Shown here: positions 6,984 to 10,936 of the stretch, piece after piece
Numbering within the stretch: position 1 is the first letter of the stretch
Layout: every line of letters starts with the position of its first letter
NCBI GenBank assembly: GCA_034432435.1
Contig: DAOUBS010000238.1
Coordinates: 1 to 10,936 of the forward strand
Origin: JANWYT01 sp034432435
GTDB taxonomy: Bacteria; Chloroflexota; Anaerolineae; Aggregatilineales; Phototrophicaceae
Reading direction: 5' to 3'
DNA length: 10,936 nucleotides
Translations under genes and position numbers: made by a program
Notes under the pieces: model-generated
Told to the model about the DNA's origin: nothing
Database searches by the model: none
What the model saw: the letters and a program-made list of their open reading frames with translations, nothing else

Positions 6984-9761
6984 CTACAGCACGAGGTTCA
7001 CCTTTGGCTCTTGGCCGCCGCGCGCGGGGATGTGCACGACACGCTTCGGCTGGCCGCCGTTGAGGTGGCGCTGCACGGCTTTGCTGGCCAGCGCCAGCGC
7101 CTCGGCCTGCGCTTCGTCGATCCCAACCGGCACGAGCAGCTTCTCGCGCGGCTTGCCGTTGACCATCACAACCAGTTCCACCATGTCGGACTTGGCCTTG
7201 TCAGGGTCGTACTCTGGGAAGGGCTGGGTGTGGACGCTGTAAGGCCAGCCCATGTACTCCCACAGTTCTTCAGCGATGTGCGGCGTGATGGGGGCCATGC
7301 AGCGCAGATAGACGCTGACAGCTTCTTCGAACGTGGCCCGCCCGATCTGCCCTTCACGCAGGGCGGCCTTCAGCGCGTTGCGGAAGGTCATCAGCCCCGC
7401 AACCGCCGTGTTGAAGCTGAAGCGCTCTAGGCTGCTGCCCACGCGGTCGATCATCTGGTGCGCCGCGCGGATCAAGTCGCGCTCGGCGGCGGGGTCGCCT
7501 GTGGCGGGGACGGTGGCGCGCACCAGCGCCCACGTGTCTTCTAGCCAGCGTGTCACGCCGACCACGTTGGCCTCATCCCACGGGCCGCCTATCTGCCAAT
7601 CGAAGGCGAACATCAGGTAGGCGCGCACTGTATCTGCGCCGTACTTGCGCACCAGCTCATCGGGGTTGACGACGTTGCCCTTGCTTTTGGACATGCGCTG
7701 CACCTCCAGATGGTGCTTGAGCTGGTTGACGTTGTTCTTGCCTTCGATCTCGGGGATGTTCACCGTGCCGTCCGGCACCAGTTCCACCAGCTGCATCCCC
7801 TCGCCGACGAACAGGGTGTTCTCAACGCGTTTCATTAGCTCGCCGTGGACGACGTTCGGGTCATCCGTGGTGGGCGCATCGATCGGGGCGATCACCTCAA
7901 TGCTGTTCGCGTAGAGCTTGTTCCCTTCCCTGCGCCCACGGCACACGACGTAATCGCCGATGCGCTTGCCGCCCAAGACCTGCCCCTGATTGCGCAGTTG
8001 TATGTACGGCTCGTCGAACAGGCCGTCCACGCTGCGGCCATGCGCAGCGGCGATCTGCGCGGCTTCGTCGAACACGCCTAAATCGCGGATGGCCTTGTTG
8101 AACCAACGCGCATAGAGCAGGTGCATTGTGGCGTGTTCCGCGCCGCCGGTGTAGGTGTCAACAGGCAGCCAGTAGGCCGCTTCTTCGGGGTCGAACGGCC
8201 CTTGATCGTAGTGCGGCGAGAGGTAGCGCAGGTGATACCACGACGAGCACATGAAGGTGTCCATCGTGTCCGTCTCGCGCCGCCAGCCGTCCTTGTACTT
8301 GAAGAACGGCTCGTGATACGTCAGCGGGCTGCGACCGGTGGGCACGAAGTCCACATCCTCGGGCAGTTCAACGGGCAGTTCCTCGTCTGGCACGGCGTGG
8401 GGCTGGCCTTGCGGGTCGTAGACGATCGGGATCGGGCTGCCCCAATAGCGCTGCCGGCTGATGAGCCAGTCGCGCAGGCGGTAGTTGATCGTCTCACTGC
8501 CGATGCCCTGCGCCTCCAACCAGTCGATCACAGCAGCGATGGCCGGGTTTTTGCGGCCTTTTTCGCCGTTGCTCAGCGTGCCGTTCAGCCAGTCGCTATT
8601 GACAATCACGCCGGCGCCTTCCCACGCTTCAGCCATCGTCGCGCCGTCGAGCGGCGGCTGATTAGCCGGCTGGACGACGGGCACGACCTCCAAGCCGAAT
8701 TTGCGCGCGAACTCGAAGTCCCGCTGATCGCCCGCTGGCACGGCCATGATCGCACCCGTGCCGTAGCTGATCATGACGTAGTCGGCGATCCAAACGGGGA
8801 TGCGCCGGTGGTTGACGGGGTTGATGGCGTAGCCGCCAGTGAACACGCCGGTTTTCTCGCGCTCGGTGCTCAGGCGTTCGATCTCGGTGGCGCGGGCGGT
8901 GGCGGCCTTGTAGGCTTCTACGGCGTTGCGCTGTTCAGGCGTGGTCAGCGCGTCCACCAGCGGGTGCTCAGGGGCCAGCACCATGAAGGTTGCGCCCCAC
9001 AGCGTGTCCGGGCGGGTGGTGAAGACGATCAGCGGCTGCTCGCCCTGCGGGGTGAGCGCCTTGAAGGTGACCTTTGCGCCCTCGCTGCGGCCGATCCAGT
9101 TGGTTTGGCTGTTGCGGATCGGCTCTGGCCAGTCGAGCTTGTCGAAGTTCAGCATCTCGTCGGCATAGCGCGTGTAACGGAAGAACCACTGCGTCATGAG
9201 CTTTTGGACGACGGGCTGCCCTAAGCGTTCGTCCTTGCCGTCGATGACCTGCTCATTGGCGAGCACGGTTTGCAACGCGTCCGACCAGTTGACGAGCGCC
9301 TCGCCGCGATAGGCCAGGTCGTTCTCGAAGAAGATCTTGAAGAACCACTCCGTCCACTTGTAGTACTCCGGCACGCTGGAGACGATCTCACGCTCCCAGT
9401 CGAACATGTTGCCCATGCTCTTGAGTTGGGCGCGCATCCGCTCGATGTTGGCGTAGGTCCACTTCCACGGGTGGATGTTGCGGCTGATGGCGGCCTGCTC
9501 GGCGGGCAGGCCGAAGGCGTCGAAGCCCATCGGGAAGAGCACGTTGTAGCCCTTCATGCGCATGTAGCGGGCGCGGGCGTCGCTGGGGGTCATGGCGAAC
9601 CAGTGGCCGATGTGCAGGTCACCGCTGGGGTAAGGCAGCATCGTCAGCGCGTAGTGCTTGGGCTTGCTCCAATCAACCGTGCTGCGGTAGAGCTGCGTGG
9701 CTTCCCAACGGGCTTGCCATTTGGCTTCGATGTCGGCGGGTTGATACGGGTGTTCAGTCAT
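6984..9761 (-). CDS. leuS: Leucyl-tRNA synthetase
   Basis: A 925-residue class Ia synthetase that charges tRNA-Leu using ATP in the cytoplasm. Order of parts: the Rossmann fold with the HIGH motif (H50-I-G-H53, in PYPSGDLHIGHW), the CP1 editing domain with TTRPDT at 248-253 and GTGAIMAVPAGDQRD at 334-348 (editing D345 present; the preceding residue is Gly where E. coli has His), the second half of the active site with YTGGAEHATMHLLYARW, the KMSKS loop as RMSKSKGN from 689, and the anticodon-binding and C-terminal domains ending KVNLVL. The zinc knuckle after GSPIPIVY has no cysteines. The segment between MHLLY and MSKSK is about 140 residues, longer than I recall in E. coli, which explains the large size. 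The ATG is preceded by GAGGAG five bases upstream. The gene ends in TAG, backed by TAA three codons on. It is apparently a single-gene unit with its own promoter and terminator. Confidence 0.97.
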   Translation of the reverse strand: MTEHPYQPADIEAKWQARWEATQLYRSTVDWSKPKHYALTMLPYPSGDLHIGHWFAMTPSDARARYMRMKGYNVLFPMGFDAFGLPAEQAAISRNIHPWKWTYANIERMRAQLKSMGNMFDWEREIVSSVPEYYKWTEWFFKIFFENDLAYRGEALVNWSDALQTVLANEQVIDGKDERLGQPVVQKLMTQWFFRYTRYADEMLNFDKLDWPEPIRNSQTNWIGRSEGAKVTFKALTPQGEQPLIVFTTRPDTLWGATFMVLAPEHPLVDALTTPEQRNAVEAYKAATARATEIERLSTEREKTGVFTGGYAINPVNHRRIPVWIADYVMISYGTGAIMAVPAGDQRDFEFARKFGLEVVPVVQPANQPPLDGATMAEAWEGAGVIVNSDWLNGTLSNGEKGRKNPAIAAVIDWLEAQGIGSETINYRLRDWLISRQRYWGSPIPIVYDPQGQPHAVPDEELPVELPEDVDFVPTGRSPLTYHEPFFKYKDGWRRETDTMDTFMCSSWYHLRYLSPHYDQGPFDPEEAAYWLPVDTYTGGAEHATMHLLYARWFNKAIRDLGVFDEAAQIAAAHGRSVDGLFDEPYIQLRNQGQVLGGKRIGDYVVCRGRREGNKLYANSIEVIAPIDAPTTDDPNVVHGELMKRVENTLFVGEGMQLVELVPDGTVNIPEIEGKNNVNQLKHHLEVQRMSKSKGNVVNPDELVRKYGADTVRAYLMFAFDWQIGGPWDEANVVGVTRWLEDTWALVRATVPATGDPAAERDLIRAAHQMIDRVGSSLERFSFNTAVAGLMTFRNALKAALREGQIGRATFEEAVSVYLRCMAPITPHIAEELWEYMGWPYSVHTQPFPEYDPDKAKSDMVELVVMVNGKPREKLLVPVGIDEAQAEALALASKAVQRHLNGGQPKRVVHIPARGGQEPKVNLVL

Positions 9762-9859
9762 TGCATCTCCTCAGGGTGATATTGTTGAGCCAACCAAAAC
9801 AGCCGCGCAGCATTAGCCGACGCAGCCGAAGAAACCAATCCGTTTGTTGGGGGAACAGC

Positions 9860-9893
9860 GCAAAGAAACTTAAGCGGCGCGACGATGCCGCTT
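9860..9893 (-). promoter_or_regulatory. Hairpin in the leuS leader, possible attenuator
   Basis: On the minus strand a 7-bp perfect stem AAGCGGC / GCCGCTT with an 8-base loop (9872-9893) is followed by AAGTTTCTTTGC. The tract is only moderately T-rich, so terminator strength is doubtful. The hairpin lies entirely within the last codons of the short leader ORF, so a translating ribosome would prevent it from folding. Confidence 0.4.
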
Positions 9894-9944
9894 GGTAAGG
9901 AAAGAGCGGGCCACCAACCAGCCCAATGTGATGCGGCGAGGCAT
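9870..9944 (-). CDS. Possible 24-codon leader ORF of leuS
   Basis: The ATG at 9942-9944 starts a 24-residue frame beginning MPRRITLGWLVARSF and ending KRHRRAA, with TAA at 9870-9872. GGAG lies seven bases before the ATG, a good ribosome binding site. The frame holds three Leu codons (TTG, TTG, CTT) and many Arg, and its end overlaps the hairpin. It starts about 30 bases downstream of the predicted leuS transcription start. It may be a regulatory leader peptide or a chance frame; I recognise no family. Confidence 0.35.
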   Translation of the reverse strand: MPRRITLGWLVARSFLTKRHRRAA

Positions 9945-9981
9945 CTCAGCGCTCCGTCAGCGAGAGGTCAAACACCCATTC

Positions 9982-10010
9982 ATTATACGCGCAGTCGCGG
10001 TTGAAGTAAA
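9982..10010 (-). promoter_or_regulatory. Sigma-70-type promoter of leuS
   Basis: On the minus strand TTTACT (10005-10010, four of six) is followed after 17 bases by a perfect TATAAT (9982-9987). Transcription should start near 9975, giving a leader of about 213 bases before leuS. The stretch from here to the antiporter stop (10011-10124) shows no gene and no clear terminator. The plus-strand open frame at 9892-10128 has no ribosome binding site or family features and is not accepted. Confidence 0.7.
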
Positions 10011-10124
10011 GCTGCAGCCGTATGTACAGGCCTCCCCCTACAACACGCCCATCATGCCCGACGTCACAGCGAGCCTCCCCCACCCTCAGAACGAGATAAA
10101 CGCATATAGGTACACAGGCAAGCC

Positions 10125-10936
10125 TTAAGCATCATCTGACGGGGGGCGGGTGAACAGGTCGCGCAGGGTCGAGCGCAGCTCGGCGCTGGTCAGCAGCAGC
10201 ACGCGATCGCCGGCCTCGAACACTGTGTCCCCGCGCGGGACGATGAGTTCATCCGCTCGCCCGATCAGGACGATCAGCGCTTCTTTGGGCAGGTGAAGGT
10301 CGATGATCGAACGGCCCACAGCCTCGGCCTTTGCCGGCACGGTGATCTCCAGCAGGTCGCTTGAGATGTTGCCGTCGTCCATCACGAAAGCCATCGGCGA
10401 GCGCGGCCGAGGCGCAGTGTCGTAGACGCGCAGCCAGCGCGCCATCGGAACGGTCAGAGTGCCTTGCAACAGCACAGACGTGAGGACGATGAAGAACACT
10501 AGGTGAAAGACCTTGTCCGCGCGGTCGATCTGCGCCAGCAGCGGGAACACCGCTAGCACAATCGGCGCGGCCCCGCGCAGCCCGACCCACGCGATGTAAA
10601 GCTTCTCACGGCTGGTGAAGCGCGTGAACGCCAGCACCGTGAACACAGCAATGGGGCGCGCCACCAGCAGCAAGAACAGCGCCACCGCCAACCCCTGCGG
10701 CGCAGCCTCGATCAACCGCGATGGGTACACTTGCAAACCCAACGTGACGAACATCACAATCTGCACCAGCCACGCCAGCCCATCGTGGAAGACCATGATG
10801 CTGCGCTTGCGCGGGAACTGCTCCTTGCCCATCAACACCCCAACGAGGTACACCGCCAAGAAGCCGTTGCCGTTAAGCAAATCGCTGATGCCAAACGTCA
10901 GGAGCACCAGCCCCACCGTGAACACTGGGTAAAGAC
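10125..10936 (-). CDS. CPA1-family (NhaP2-like) Na+/H+ or K+/H+ antiporter, C-terminal part, 5' end outside the window
   Basis: The last 270 or so residues of an inner-membrane cation/proton antiporter; the frame runs off the window edge, and the GTG at 10923-10925 is an internal Val, not a start. The visible part has several hydrophobic helices (VFTVGLVLLTFGISDLL, NGFLAVYLVGVLMG, IVMFVTLGLQV), the CPA1 motif VGLRGAAPIVLAVFPLL, and a last helix VFFIVLTSVLLQGTL. A cytoplasmic TrkA-C (RCK_C) domain follows, about 55 residues, with the typical LPKEALIVLIGRADELIVPRGD...AGDRVLLL pattern. Such domains bind ligands that control transport. Helices plus TrkA-C match NhaP2/CvrA-type potassium/proton antiporters; ion choice cannot be read from sequence. 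It ends in TAA, without an obvious terminator. Confidence 0.93.
   Translation of the reverse strand, partial: LYPVFTVGLVLLTFGISDLLNGNGFLAVYLVGVLMGKEQFPRKRSIMVFHDGLAWLVQIVMFVTLGLQVYPSRLIEAAPQGLAVALFLLLVARPIAVFTVLAFTRFTSREKLYIAWVGLRGAAPIVLAVFPLLAQIDRADKVFHLVFFIVLTSVLLQGTLTVPMARWLRVYDTAPRPRSPMAFVMDDGNISSDLLEITVPAKAEAVGRSIIDLHLPKEALIVLIGRADELIVPRGDTVFEAGDRVLLLTSAELRSTLRDLFTRPPSDDA

Noticed and set aside
8121..9224. A 367-codon plus-strand open frame opposite leuS
   Set aside because: The minus strand is unmistakably LeuRS with all signature motifs; the opposite frame shows no family features.
9894..9935. T-box riboswitch in the leuS leader (GGTTGGTGGCCCGC resembles the T-box core)
   Set aside because: The match to the conserved core is poor, and only about 60 bases lie between the predicted start and this point, too short for a specifier stem I.
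9892..10128. A 78-codon plus-strand open frame between leuS and the antiporter
   Set aside because: No ribosome binding site, no domain, and it lies over the leuS promoter and leader on the other strand.

Overview
The window looks like a chromosomal segment of a Chloroflexota bacterium, possibly Anaerolineae-like. This placement is an inference and is not proven. It rests on the high-GC coding sequence, a secreted von Willebrand factor A (vWA) protein with a long Pro/Thr linker and an Ala/Thr-rich stalk of the kind common in that phylum, a SWIM-type zinc-finger protein with an internal duplication, and HrcA/CIRCE control of groESL. No mobile element, CRISPR array, rRNA or tRNA was seen.

Layout, left to right. 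(1) Positions 1-2055, minus strand: the heat-shock operon groES-groEL with a TTGACA/TATATT promoter and a near-perfect CIRCE operator. The groEL frame is intact across the whole window except for one in-frame TAG at 952-954. (2) Positions 2102-5089, minus strand: an intrinsic terminator and a 978-residue membrane-anchored vWA protein. (3) Positions 5220-6032, minus strand: moaB (molybdenum cofactor synthesis), closely followed by a small Cys/His-containing protein whose Shine-Dalgarno sequence overlaps the moaB stop. (4) Positions 6033-6344: a divergent intergenic region with two adjacent perfect inverted repeats, a plus-strand promoter, a 19-codon leader ORF and a strong terminator hairpin ahead of the next gene. 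(5) Positions 6345-6857, plus strand: a SWIM zinc-finger protein made of two repeats, the second without its cysteines. (6) Positions 6915-9761, minus strand: leuS with its own terminator. Its promoter lies about 220 bases upstream, and the leader carries a 24-codon ORF that overlaps a hairpin. (7) Positions 10125-10936, minus strand: the C-terminal part of a CPA1/NhaP2-type cation/proton antiporter, cut by the window edge.

Most genes are housekeeping (protein folding, Moco synthesis, tRNA charging, ion homeostasis). The less ordinary content is the groEL amber codon, the decayed second SWIM repeat, two leaders with attenuator-like architecture (before the SWIM gene and before leuS), and the modular vWA surface protein. 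No obviously new multi-gene system is visible.
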